The notes beneath the pieces were generated by a model. That model was not told the origin of the DNA and ran no database searches. It saw nothing but the letters and a program-made list of their open reading frames with translations. From Darksidea phi (Eukaryota; Ascomycota; Dothideomycetes; Pleosporales; Lentitheciaceae): a stretch of DNA of 64,000 nt. This document shows positions 22,983 to 34,600 of the stretch, one piece after another. How positions within the stretch are numbered: the first letter of the stretch is position 1; every line of letters begins with the position of its first letter. Made by a program: the position numbers and the translations under genes. The DNA lies in contig JASJFT010000053.1 in assembly GCA_030770425.1 (NCBI GenBank), forward strand, positions 172,758 through 236,757, read 5' to 3'.

Positions 22983-23718
22983 CTAACCGCGTTATATAGA
23001 GTATATAATCGAACAAGATTCACTACATTATAAGAATAGAGTTGTCGGCTTTATTAAGAATAACGTATAATACTCTTCTAATAAAGAATATATTATAGGA
23101 TATTAAGTTAGTAGTAGATTATATTTCTCGCTACTCTCGAGTCTAGTAGACTCTTTAACTGTTATCCATATTATATAGCTTACACTCTTTATACGACTTG
23201 GACTGTTACCCTTTAAAATTAGGATTATTTTAAATTACAAAGATTATTTCTCTTATCGTGCGATCGCTATGGTAAAATAACTGCTATTATTTCTAGCCAC
23301 AACATGGACAGCTAACATGGCTCGGACGCTTGTTGTTTCGCTCCTGTATCTCTCACCTACCATGAACAATAGTACAGTGCAATCGTCCAGTAACCGGTAG
23401 CGTAATCGCTGGACATACAAAAAGTACATAGGTTGCATTAGGTCGATATCATCGACTTATAAGAATTTGCTATCCTAGTTCCTTTCAATGCAAGTATCCA
23501 CTGACCCAGAATCTTACTTTACATCTTATAATCAGTGTAGGCAATAGATTCACAAATGCCCTCTGCAGCATACATCGTATCAGTAGTGCTCACCAGTCTG
23601 GTTTTCAAAAGGGCAGAGACGCTGGGGTTTTATTTCTAAGTTGAGTCCGATTCAATTATCCTAAAACTATTGCAAATCACATCGTATCTTGCCTGGAGAA
23701 GCCTTGTTACACACTTAG
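22983..23718. other. AT-rich intergenic stretch
   Basis: Between the two convergent genes. 22983-23250 is very AT-rich with repeated TATATA and CTA/TAG steps, like a RIP-mutated repeat relic; its identity cannot be told. No gene is seen. Confidence 0.45.
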
Positions 23719-24990
23719 CTACGAGCCCACTTCCATGCCCTTCAAACTCCACCTTATCCTCCCAATCTTTCCAACCCCAAACAACCATAACTCGTCTAAT
23801 TCCACTCCCGCAAACTGCACGTTGTTAACGACAAAATCAGTTTGAATCCTTACAAGCAGTTCGCCCCATTGGCTTAACACATCAACCCCAAACCCAGCTG
23901 CTCCCACCAAGAACCCATTTCCAGCAACATGAAAGCCATCATCTCCGAACTCCTCAGGGTACCATATAGGCCGCTTGTTGACCAAGTATTTCCCAGCCGG
24001 TGATTCAACCATGTCAAATGCGTAAAGCGACTTTGGCGCTGTGGCGTCCCAGGTGTACCGTGGAAGAACATCAAGATTTTCGAAGGTGTATTTGGTTGGG
24101 CCAGTATCGGTAATGTACAACGTTTTCTCATCGGGGCTTATTGCAATGCCATTCGGGATCGCGATGTCGGCCTCTACAACACTGACCGCCCCAGTGGATG
24201 GACGAAAACGATAGGTCTGCTGATGCAGGACGGGTCGGAACTGTGTGAGATTTAGCGCAAAGCCGTAGTCGGGGTCCGTGAAAAAGATATCACCGGAAGA
24301 ATCGATGGCGAGATCATCCGGGCTGTTGAAGCGTTGACCGAAGTAATTGTTCAAGATTGGCCCGGTTTTGCGTGTCATCGGATTGAGAGTGTATATGCCA
24401 GGTGCTTGCTCAATATTAGTGCCATTGATAGTGACATCGCCACCAGCCACAGCCCAGTAGACCGTTCCATTGAAATAGCGGCCTCCATTCACGGCATAGA
24501 CAGGCGGGTTCGGGTTGAACGAGGAAATTGTGGGTGGCGTGTTGTTCAGGTTGATGATGAGTTGTGAGAGATCATTCTGCACGAGCGACGAAACAATGAT
24601 GGAATTCAGCTCTGGCACGTAGACTGGGGCTTCGTGGACGTTGTCTGTGACGCTGAAGACAGTTTCGATATTTGGCGAGTGGCCTAAAATGTTTAGACCT
24701 CGTTCCTGGTCAAACACGACAAATGATGCATCGCGCACGAGGGAAAAGGAAGTATCGTCAACAGAAGTATTGCTGAAACGATCCAGAGGGTTGTATGAGC
24801 CGTTTAGGGAACTGGGCCTCGAAAAGCCGGCTGGCATTACCGCCGCGTAGTTATCGACGCACACTGTATTTGTAAGGTTTGATGCATTCGGACATCTTGC
24901 GGCTAGAGGGTGGTTCGGAATTGATTGAGCGACAGTAATATCAAGAATAAATACGAGCAGCAAATGTAGAATAGGCATAATTGCCATCAT
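23719..24990 (-). CDS. Secreted SMP-30/gluconolactonase-like beta-propeller protein
   Basis: A single exon of 423 residues if started at the ATG at 24990, which gives a clear signal peptide (MMAIMPILHLLLVFILDITV, cleavage near AQ-S). An in-frame ATG at 25119 would add 43 residues that bury the signal, so I reject it. The propeller shows FNSPDDLAIDSSGDIFFTD, ADIAIPNGIAISPDEKTLYI and GDDGFHVAGNG, the calcium- and substrate-binding loops of the SMP-30/lactonase family. Several N-glycosylation sites (NLT, NGS, NTS, NGT) fit a secreted protein. It may hydrolyse a lactone; in fungal clusters such proteins often sit beside oxidases, as here. Substrate unknown. Confidence 0.85.
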   Translation of the reverse strand: MMAIMPILHLLLVFILDITVAQSIPNHPLAARCPNASNLTNTVCVDNYAAVMPAGFSRPSSLNGSYNPLDRFSNTSVDDTSFSLVRDASFVVFDQERGLNILGHSPNIETVFSVTDNVHEAPVYVPELNSIIVSSLVQNDLSQLIINLNNTPPTISSFNPNPPVYAVNGGRYFNGTVYWAVAGGDVTINGTNIEQAPGIYTLNPMTRKTGPILNNYFGQRFNSPDDLAIDSSGDIFFTDPDYGFALNLTQFRPVLHQQTYRFRPSTGAVSVVEADIAIPNGIAISPDEKTLYITDTGPTKYTFENLDVLPRYTWDATAPKSLYAFDMVESPAGKYLVNKRPIWYPEEFGDDGFHVAGNGFLVGAAGFGVDVLSQWGELLVRIQTDFVVNNVQFAGVELDELWLFGVGKIGRIRWSLKGMEVGS

Positions 24991-26310
24991 GTAGGTCACT
25001 TGGGCTTGGTGCATTTCACGTTTGCCCTGGATGCTCGAATATATAAGTTGGGCATCGGATATACGTGAGCGAGTGATCAAGCACGCAAACAAGATATCGA
25101 CCCAGTTACAATGGCGCATGAGAAACCCTCATTCTCAGCATCTCACTAATAGCGCGGCACGGGACCTCTGCTGACTATGATTATGACGATTATGAGCACA
25201 CAGACCTCGGTGCGCCAGCGTTATGTTTTCGTGCTCTCTACTTAGTCAGCAGATTGTCATATAAAGTAGAGATGGCAGGACTCTTCCACACGACGTGAAT
25301 AGTCTTCCCTATAGCAAATGCCAATTTAAACCTTATCCAGAATATAATACGCCTAACCACCCCACTACTACCTGCTTGGTAATTCAACAGCAATAGCCAT
25401 CAGCTGATATGGTGATCCCGTGGACATCAGCAGCCACAATTGCTGGTCTTACAACAGCAGCAGCCACAAATAAGCTTGGATAGCTAGTAGAATGTTCCTA
25501 CACCCAACATAGGAATTCCGGACGAGTTTCCGAGCAATCTGGATTAGTTACGCTCGGAAATGTTAAGCATCGCGGATATAAGGTTTTAAAATTATCCTGA
25601 GTACAGCTACATGTTGTTGAAGAATATATAACTATAATGTAGAAAGATATGAACAGATTGCAACTTGATGCAGATTAGGGTACTCCCCACCCTTGACCTG
25701 AATATTCTTTCTTATCTACACTTATTATCCCCTAAGCTTTAGGGAGATTATGAACATGATGCATAATCCATTCAAGGCCATCATGTCTTACGTCTCCCTC
25801 CTGCTCTTCCAAAGCCGGAATCAGCTGCGATCCTCCAACACAACAGAGAGGAATCTCACAAGAGCGTACCACGACCGTAGAAAAAGTCGAAAAGGTTTCG
25901 GCTCCTCCATTCCATTCAAAATGTTGAATACTCGGCAATGGTGTATTGAGCCAACGCAGATGCGTCTATGAGTTCCATGCAAGCCTTTGCGGATTCATCC
26001 CTTCGAACGAAGCGTCCAACGCTCAGCATCATTGAATAAGGCGAAAGCAACGTCGTACCCAAAGCTAGCGCAAGTCTGTGTTATGCTTTTCAATTGCAAA
26101 ACATGATAGCCTATGAAATGGACCTGTAAATAATGCAATAAGGAAGCAGGAAACTTAATTTGACAACAATTCCGGAAGCAAAACGCTATTAACTATTACA
26201 TTGTATTAAAAAGGAAAGACCCTCGAATCCCGTCGTTGGACAGGCTATGCAAAGTATTTCCGGACACTACACGCTTGCAGAATCCATACCCACCGGTGAA
26301 CACTGGCGTA
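24991..26310. other. Intergenic, no gene seen
   Basis: About 1.3 kb with moderate AT content. Short open frames at 25732-25971 lie on both strands and match nothing. A CAGCAG/CAGCC-rich patch lies near 25390-25470. No RNA gene was recognised. Confidence 0.35.
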
Positions 26311-27709
26311 TCAATTCGTTTTCATTGCATAAAGCTTCATCGTTTCCATTTGGTCCACTGAAAACCACGCGGCGCATTTGGCTAGTTCGTACAGTCGAAG
26401 CCTCGGATGAGACTTCCTCCAACGTTCGCCTCCGATGAACCCGGTAAAGTGCCTCAAAAGTTGGTGAGCATGCCACTCGAAGCCTCTGTAAAGGCCGGAA
26501 TCGGCACGAAAACATAAGTTTGTCAAGCTTGCAGGGCGCACATCTACGAGTGCTGGAGCTCTGGTGTGATTCCATCCGAGGAGAATGGCAGGAGACATCT
26601 AGACAGACACTAAGACATGGAAGTTCTGAAGTGAGCAATTGTGAAGGATGAAGTTGGATGTATTCACGAATGATCAACCGTGCCAGGCCGTGTGTCTTTT
26701 GACCAAACCTTGCAACTAAATCTGAGGTGTGTAAGGGTGTCTTTGACGGTCTCGAGCGAAGAATGGAGAACTCGACAGTCAAGTTGATCACCTTAGTTCC
26801 ATAAATAGTCGAATGAAAGATCAATTATTGGCATCATTGACGACAACACCAAGCGGAACGATTCAGAAGAGACCTGCGATTCTTGTAACTATAATGTGCT
26901 TAAGGATGATGTGTTGGGCGTGTGATTAGACCACACAAAGCTTCTTGTGGTAGGCAGGTCGGGCATGCTCATAACTACGGTTTCGAGAGCCGGAAAGAGA
27001 AAGAAGGGAAGATATACTAGAGGGCCCAGATCATGAGCAATCCTCCCCGTGAGAACAGCCCTGGGGTCGAGCTGCTCCGGGATCTTCAGTTCAATGCACA
27101 CTGATTTGATTTTCCGGAATCCTGGTATCTCAGAACAAACGGGATTGCGCACCTTACGGAGCAATTTTTCGAAAGGAACTTATTTCCTCGGACGACGTCA
27201 AGGCTCAGCGTAATGGATGTTATGTTCGGGCAGACGAGCAGGAGAAGAGCCACTATGGCGTCTAAGCGGTTCTCTTTCAGAGAAATCTTCCACTTTGCGC
27301 TCTCCGGAATTTCAAACGTGCGCAAAGCACCTTCGAAAAGCTCGGCGTGCGGCTCCAACGGCGGGGGTACTTGAGGCTTGAATCAACCGACCTGCCCGGA
27401 GCGATATCCCACGGCCTGAAGATTTACTACAGAGATAAAGCGCGCATACTGCGGATGGCCTATAATTGTCCGAAGTAGGAGGTCGATCCGCGGAGAAGTG
27501 ATGGTTGGGCACTGTGATGAATATCTTGCGGATGCGGCGTTGCCCTCCCAAACCATGGTTATGTTTTTGAAAAGAGCTTCAAGAGTTCCTATTGGAATGA
27601 CTTTGCATGATTTTGACAAGTTGGACAAATCCTCGCGTGCGATATGCTGGACAACATTGTCCATCAACTCTCGTAGGAGCGCTGCGAGCGAGAACGCTAT
27701 CTCCGACAT
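26311..27709 (-). pseudogene. F-box / leucine-rich-repeat-like gene, frame broken
   Basis: From ATG at 27709 the protein starts with an F-box (LLRELMDNVVQHIAREDLSNLSKSCK), which in working proteins binds Skp1 in SCF ubiquitin ligases. A TGA at 27385-27383 interrupts it, but the same frame continues downstream with VPPPLEPHAELFEGALRTF and CPNITSITLSLDVV, the usual LRR-like part. Near 27180 the sense shifts to another frame (FEKLLRKVRNPVCSEIPGF). Plausible C-terminal pieces follow at 26824-26311, including ASLTNLCF. I could not find introns that repair both breaks. It is either a decaying gene or one with unusual introns. Fungal F-box genes of this kind are numerous and often degenerate. Confidence 0.5.
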
Positions 27710-28275
27710 CCTGGGCTCCTTGGCCGTAGCTCTACCGGAAATGATAGGAAGTGAAAGGGATAAATCCGCGATCTAGTCGTCATGATATATCGACTCGACG
27801 ATAGGCATGCAGTATCCGCTGTTTGAATGTGGCGAAAAAGAGCGAACATAAACAAGTCGCAGGTGCTACTTGTGAAGACGGCCGCTCAGCCCCGTTCATC
27901 CTACGTGAGTCCCGCGTAGATGCGCAGAACGCATAAGCTGCCACTATAAGAAGAAGGGTATGGTAAAGATTCTGTCACACTCTGACATTCGTTGTCCTTT
28001 TTCTTAGCTCGGAATCGCGCGCACGGACCGCGGCATACGGACCGTAAAACTTCTGAGACGCAATGACGTCGAACGCGAGAGATATACCTAGAATAGTCGT
28101 TTTAACGTGAAAGAGTCTCCGATTTGTATGGTCTACCATGTACCCACTCAAATTCATTTAGTCAGCCAGCAATTACCGCGGGCGTGCCAAGGAACAATCT
28201 ATCCGCAAACAACAAACAACCCTCTACCATCAACACCACCGAAAGATACCATACCTCCTCCCTCTCCTCGCCTTT
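27710..28275. other. Intergenic (divergent promoters)
   Basis: The region between the broken F-box gene and the DUF7924-like gene on opposite strands. No extra feature is seen. Confidence 0.4.
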
Positions 28276-29764
28276 ATGCCCGGAAAGCGCACAGCACCTG
28301 AAGAACCAGACGTCGCCCGCTCATCCCCCAAGCGGGCGCGCTGCGCTCTTCCGAGTTCTCTAGCGTCGCACTCACTCCAACAAATCCACTGTGAAGCTGT
28401 ATCTCCCCTCTTACCTCCAGAGGCAGAGGCCGTAGACGAAGAACTCTTCCGTTTTTCCATCGACACCCAGCTGGAGCCACCAGAGACTGCTGGATCTCCT
28501 CGATTTCGAGCTTCCTCTACCCCGCCCGCGAACGACCGCGTCACCGAAGCGCCCTCCATCGCACGCGCAAGTCTTACAAGCGAGAATCTCGAGCTCTGGG
28601 ACACGTTACATCCCCCAATGGCACAGTATACCGCAGTCAGCGAGGCCTCTCTTTCCGCCGAACCCGCCGAGGACATCGACAAGCGGCAGGCAGCATATGG
28701 CATATACATACATCGCGGCGATATCCCGGAAACGCTGCGAAAACACATTGATGATGTTATTATGGACATGCAAAAGCCAACTACACCGTCAGCGGCGCGG
28801 CTTGCCCGGAACTCGACGAGGGCGCGCGGTATGAACGAACCGCAGGGCAGAGAGCTGCTCGGGAGGGATCTGCTTTTCAAGACAGAGATCGACGACGGTG
28901 AGGAGCTTATTCAGGTCCTTCCTGAGGTCATCTTCGCCCGCCACTGGTTACCTGTGGCACCGGAAAAACGGGTGGAGAGACAATACGGAGCCCTCGAGCA
29001 ACCACGGCCCGATCATGCCGTCGGCTACATTACCCAGCAGGATGCACGCTCGATGAAACCGCGTTCAAAGCCAGCGTTCGATCGGTCAGAGGAGGACAAG
29101 ATTGCAAGGAACGCTGCTTTCGCGTTTCGAACTAGCCATATCATAACTAATATATGACAGATACGCGTTGACTACCCAGATGCACTTCCCATTCCTCACC
29201 TGCCAGTGGAAGAGCCAGAAAAGCGGAGAAGGCCACTATCATGCTTCGTTACAGGGTGCTCGAGACGGAGCAGCCATCGTGCGCGATCTCCATGATTTCT
29301 ACCGAGCCGCACAGCACACGCCGTCGATCGTCGACACGGCACATTTCTCGCTAACTACCGACACCGACAGTGCGAAACTTTGGGTGCATTGGCTTGAGAC
29401 CAAAGAAGATGGAGGGGCGGCCTATCATATGGAGCTCATCAGTCAGGCCTTCTTGAGGCCGCTGACATCCAAAGATACCGCAATGGTCGACATGCGCAAG
29501 ATGCTCCGCAACATCCTTGAGTACGCTGTTAGCGCACGGCTCAACAACATCAAAGCTGCCATCCCCAATCTACCACTTCCTCCACCGCTGACGCGAAGCC
29601 CGAAGCGTGGACAACCAAAGAAGTTAATGTCCTCGTCCGACACGGTGACCAACCCTGCAGCGCGAGTGGGGCGTCCGCTCGCCACTGCGCCGAGATTCGA
29701 TGCGCCGCTACCAGCACCGGAGCCGTGGTCTTCGCCACTCAAAAGACAGCGAGAGGAGTATTAG
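28276..29764 (+). CDS. Fungal DUF7924-like protein, function unknown
   Basis: Exons 28276-29123 and 29161-29764 join across a 37-bp intron (GTTTCG, ATAACTAAT branch, GACAG) into 483 residues. The joint reads FAYALTTQMHFPFLTCQWKS without a break. The N-terminus has a basic stretch (SSPKRARC) that could be a nuclear signal. The conserved core FPFLTCQWKSQKSGEGHYHASLQGARDGA is, from memory, like the fungal DUF7924 family. Its strand-then-K layout recalls PD-(D/E)XK nuclease folds, but here Gln stands where an acid would be expected. The C-terminus again is basic and proline-rich. Function is unknown; nuclease-like ancestry is a guess. Confidence 0.7.
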
Positions 29765-30318
29765 TAAGGGGTGTCTCCTTACAACTTGCTACAAGTATCA
29801 TTACGGCCGCGGCCTATTCAGTTGCACTCCCATTGGTGGCAGCGCAGGGCAGGTTACGTCGATCCTCTGATTGGTGTGGTTCCAAGCACCCCTTAGTTCG
29901 ACATGTATCAGAACCTATACTTGTAACTGAAATATAACATGGCATGGTCTAATACTGATTATTAAACCTTTGAGCACTCAAGTGAACAAACTATATAACC
30001 CCATCACACAAACACTGCTCGCTCTGATTCCATGCCAAAGCGACCGTACCACGCGCCAAATGTCGCACCTGCAGGACGAAGGAGCTCATTTTTATGGAGT
30101 CATACAAAACTAGATACAAATATGGGTTTTTTTTTGGCGGGTTTGTTATAGATCCTTCGCTCAATATTTAAAATAAGGTTACTAACTATTTAAAAAAGTA
30201 AATATAAAAATTCTTCCGGTATTTGAGTTAGGCAGGTAGAGGCATGGGCAGAAGTCTGGATAGTAACTCAATAACAACGAGCTCCTTCGTACCCGGGCAC
30301 TAACATAGCGCGGAGCGA
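29765..30318. other. Intergenic, AT-rich
   Basis: The 3' flanks of two convergent genes. It holds a T9 tract near 30125 and an AT-rich patch at 30160-30220. No gene seen. Confidence 0.4.
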
Positions 30319-30752
30319 TTACGTACACGAACGGTCTTCCTGACGCTCCTCACAATAGATAATCTCAAAGAGATGCCCATCTGGATCCTCGACACTTCTC
30401 GAGTACAACCCCCACTTGTCCCCGTCCGGTACCATATTCGGACCCCGCTTCCCCCCAGCCTCAATGCCTTTCTCGATCAAGGCGTCCACCTCTTCGCGTG
30501 ATCCCGCCGACAGAGTCACAATAGTCTCGGTGGCGCTGGGCGACGAAATTGTCTTTCCAGAAGGGAGCCAGGTGCTGAACATTTCGTGTGTATGGTAGCC
30601 GAGCTGGAGATGGTCGCCGTATCCGAACATGGCCGATTTGCCTTGAGAGCAGTCGAGTTTGCTCTTGGTAAGGCCGAGCGCAGTCGCGAAACGGGCTGCG
30701 GCGTCGATGTCGGCAGCGGGGAAATTGATAAAGAAAGTTTTTGAGGAACCAT
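30319..30752 (-). CDS. Glyoxalase/VOC-fold protein, apparent frameshift at the start codon
   Basis: The minus-strand frame carrying the family reads SSKTFFINFPAADIDAAARF, FGYGDHLQLGYHTHEMF, ETIVTLSAGSREEVDALI and VEDPDGHLFEIIY, a single VOC module of about 144 residues. Such proteins are glyoxalase- or bleomycin-resistance-like and bind a metal through His and Glu. The only nearby ATG (30752-30750, in ACCATGG) is one base out of frame with this reading: ATG is followed by GTTCC where GGTTCC would restore frame directly after Met. Either one G is missing (an assembly or real deletion), or an upstream exon supplies the start; I found no convincing donor. Without a fix, the gene is not expressed as this protein. 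Confidence 0.7.
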
Positions 30753-31644
30753 GGTTTCCGAAACTAAAATTACAGTCTTGAATGAAATGGGAGGAGCTCT
30801 GGCGAGCGAAGGTTGTGGGTTCTGAGAGGATTGGGGAGCGGATTGCATTTTATGGTCGCCTGGATCCACTTCCCATTTATACATCTTCATTATTCTATCC
30901 TGAGCTCCTCGTTCTCTTCATCCCGCCTATCTCGTGTTCTCTTCTTGGACTGCGTCACTCCGCCGCCCTTCCCCTTCCCCCTCGAAACCAATAGGGACCG
31001 ACAGCGAGCTCGACGGGCCAACGAGACGCCGTGAAGCAAACCACGATCCACGTCTTCCAAGCCCAAGTGCGCCTCTTTCCAATGAAGTTAACGATTATAT
31101 TGCATTTGAGGCGCGCTTGGCCACGCGTTGAGTGAGTCATCGCGTTGACCCGAGGGCTTGGCCGACGCGCCCCGTATGCGTGGGCACGGGGTTGGAGGAT
31201 TCGGCTCCAGGCCGAGTTTAAAATTGGTTAGCGGGTTTCGCAGAGGCTTGAATTGCGGAGCAAAGTTTGCGAAAAGGTGCCAAGAGATCCCCGGACTCAT
31301 GAATACGACAAATGCGAAGGAGCGCATGTTGTGCACGGAACTGCACATACTGATCATACTGTTTTAGAAAGCTAACATTATTCGCCCCAGAGAATTTTAT
31401 ATTAGTGATCTCTGCTTGGAATTTCCAAAATACGAGCTCCTTCGTAGATGGACAGCCTGGCCTACCAAACACCGCGAGCACAATACCCGCCCTCAGCAAC
31501 TTACCTTTAGAGGTCACTACCTTATATCGAACGCTCCAACGATTAACCTCGTAAATAACTGTTACCTATAGTTATATTTCCCCTAATAGCGAAGAAGTAT
31601 GATACCCTCATGACGTCCGCATAGAAAAGTACCCTAGCCTCAAA
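30753..31644. other. Intergenic, no gene seen
   Basis: The upstream region of the VOC gene and 3' flank of the dioxygenase. It is pyrimidine-rich near 30900-31000. Short frames on both strands overlap without family signal. Confidence 0.35.
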
Positions 31645-34600
31645 TTACCCCATACCACATCCAGTGGACATTGTGTGCTGGAGTGGAGCCAGCAACTTTT
31701 GCTGCATTTTCGCAGCCTCGTCGGTACCCTCCGCCCTCTTCGCAGCCGAGCTCCCAGAAGTACTGCAAACACAAGCGACGTCGGCGAAAGTTCCGCCTGT
31801 ATGGCTGGGGCCGCGGGTTTGGTAAAATGGAGGGACCGAATTGTCAATCTCAGGCTCCCGAAGCTTGCTGAAGTTCCGGTCGTTTTCGTCCACAGCATAA
31901 TTCGACTTGCCAAAGCCATCAAAGCGGATCTTCCATGCTATATGGAGTTAGCAATGTCATTAACACCCACACAAGATTAGCTTGCGCGGAGGAAGGAAGG
32001 TATAACTTACTGTTAGGGAACGGAATCATCTCATCCCACTCTGCAGTGAGATACGTCTCTGTTGCCGGCTGCAGGACCTTTTTGGTATATATATGCTTGG
32101 TGGCTTCTGGACTCTTGATCAACATAACCTGCTTTGCAATGCTCTCGATGCGCATCGGGGCCATGTAGTTTGTGTAACCCTCATTAGAAGCGTCGAGCCT
32201 GATCTTCTTCACTCGGCCCTGAGTATCGTGCCCCCGACGAGCGTTCCTCATCTGCGCAAACATCTTAATCATTGCTGTGACACCCATCCTAGCGATGTGC
32301 TTGGGCTGGTAGTCGGCGAACTGGTCGTCTGCTGCGGACTTGTGACTCAATGGTTTACCCGTATTGGCATTGCGTATGGTGGCATTCGCCTCAAACTGTT
32401 GGATGCCATTAGTCATCTGTACTAATTGAACATTGTTTTTGAAGATTCCCATAAAACTTACAATGTCTAAAATGATCGGATGGTCTTGTTCCACCTTCAA
32501 CACGATGTTCTTGTTATCATCTTCGTAAGTCTTTGTCGCGAGCGCTACGCGGACCAAGGGAAGCTTGACGCTTCTCCGTTTAGCGTCTTCCACGAGTCCC
32601 CGAAGTTTTTCGTCGCTCTTATCATCATTCTTGAGTGCGAGCTCCTGCACTGTCGGCCATATCGGTGTGCCGGTTCGTTGCTTGAGCGGATCTTTATGCG
32701 GGTTCGCGACATCGTACATCTCTTGGAGAAAATGGTTGAGCACGGAGGTGAACTAGACTCCATTAGCATACCTAGACTGGGTATATAAAAGACCTGGGGC
32801 GCTTACCGCGAGCACCGAATTGTAAGCAGCGTTGAGTCCCACGAACACCATTATGGAGGCCGCTACCTGCCGGTCCGGTACATGCTTGAGCACTCGTTTT
32901 GCCACCTCGTAGCCAAGTTTGGTCATGGCATTTTCGTCTTTCCTCGTTCCGACCAGACATCGTGTTATCTTCCATCGGCTGACTTCACCAATACTACCAT
33001 CATTGAGGACTAGACCGTGCATAGTCTCCATCGACTTCTTGAATGCTTTGCGCCGCTTCAAAAGCTTCGTCTCGTCGGCGTTGTAAGACAGAAAGACCTG
33101 ACAGTTTGTGATATGCTGGTAGATCTCATTCTCTGAGTGAGGCGCTTTCGGATGCTTCGCACTACGGATGAGATGGCCGAATCCGAGGAAGTCAGCCACG
33201 TATTTGGTCACCACTGGAATGGCAAAACTAGAAAAAGGTTAGTGGTAGAATGCGAGCACATGGGTATTAACTTACTCTCTAGTGGCATCGATTTGGAAAG
33301 TCGTGTTGTTCATGGAGATGGACTCTCGTTTGAGAATGTACCGCATCAGGTCGGCAAAGTATTCCTTGATAGCCACAAAATCTTCCTTGACATCAGGCAG
33401 CGATCTGGAATCTGGCTGGGATCGCTCTAGCTTGAGCATACCCCAGAAGCATTCCGGAAAGTTGGCTTGGTCCTTCATTACTGGATGCTGGAAGTTTGAT
33501 GGGTCATTCAGGACAGCTCTGATCTTGTCGGGGTCGGAGAGGTAAATAGGCTTCCATGGCTTCTGCGGCACCGATCGGCTGACGTCGTATATAGGCGTGC
33601 CATTTAGATCGGTACTGGTGGGCTTCGCCGACATCCTGAACTCCGGAGCGTATCCCTGCTCAGCAGCGAATTTTGCGTTCGCTTGTCGGGTATAGAAGGG
33701 ATGGAAGAACTGGATTGAATTATATGGAAACCATTCGGGGAATGCACGCTGGAGCAGTCGGTGGAAAACAGAACTCTTGCAGGTGTCGTTGTCGGGGGTG
33801 ACCTCTTTCATACCCCAGGACGTCAAAGAGTTCGTGTTCCAGTCGCTCGTGTAGAAGCGATCCGATCGTACGAGAGTGATGGCATCGGAGAAGATAGCAG
33901 CCCAGAGCGCAGAGTCCACGTCGCTGGGGCCGGGATCGAGTCCCATTTTCGCGTCTGATTCGCAGAAAACACCCGGGTATAGTTCCACCTTGTCTGGATG
34001 GTCATACAGATCTCGCAACGCATTTTGAACTTCGACGTTCTTGGTGATGCTCTCAAAAGTTTCGTGTCGGGGCATGCCGAAGAAGTCTCGGAAGTCGTTG
34101 AGTGTGCCAATTTCCCACTTCCGGGCTTGTATAATGCCCAAGATCTCAACAGGCTTTAAGCACTTTGGTATATTGCGTGGACCAAAGTTGGATATTGGAT
34201 CATCCATTGCATTTGTGAGAGCGTCGATCATTTGCTGGTCATCGAAGAGGCCTGTGATGGGATCGCGACTGAAATCAAGCCTTGGGTCGTAATCGGGTGC
34301 TTCAGAGTTCTGATGCTGAATGCTGATGCCGAATTCTATTTCCCATGGTTGCTTTGGGTTCAGATTCTGGATAATGGCCACTTCTTTCATCCTCTCACCA
34401 AACTTCTCCATCGTGACCTCGTCCGGATTAGGGATTTTCAGCATATCCTTCATGTACTTCTTCGCGTATCCTTCGTCATGCACGGAAATGGCACAATGAA
34501 ACCTGTAGAGTAGGTTAAACTCGACCGTGACTTGGTTGCCGATTCCACGAGACACGTTGTGGTGGTCGATATCCAGTCGAGGGTCTAGTGTGAAGTTGGT

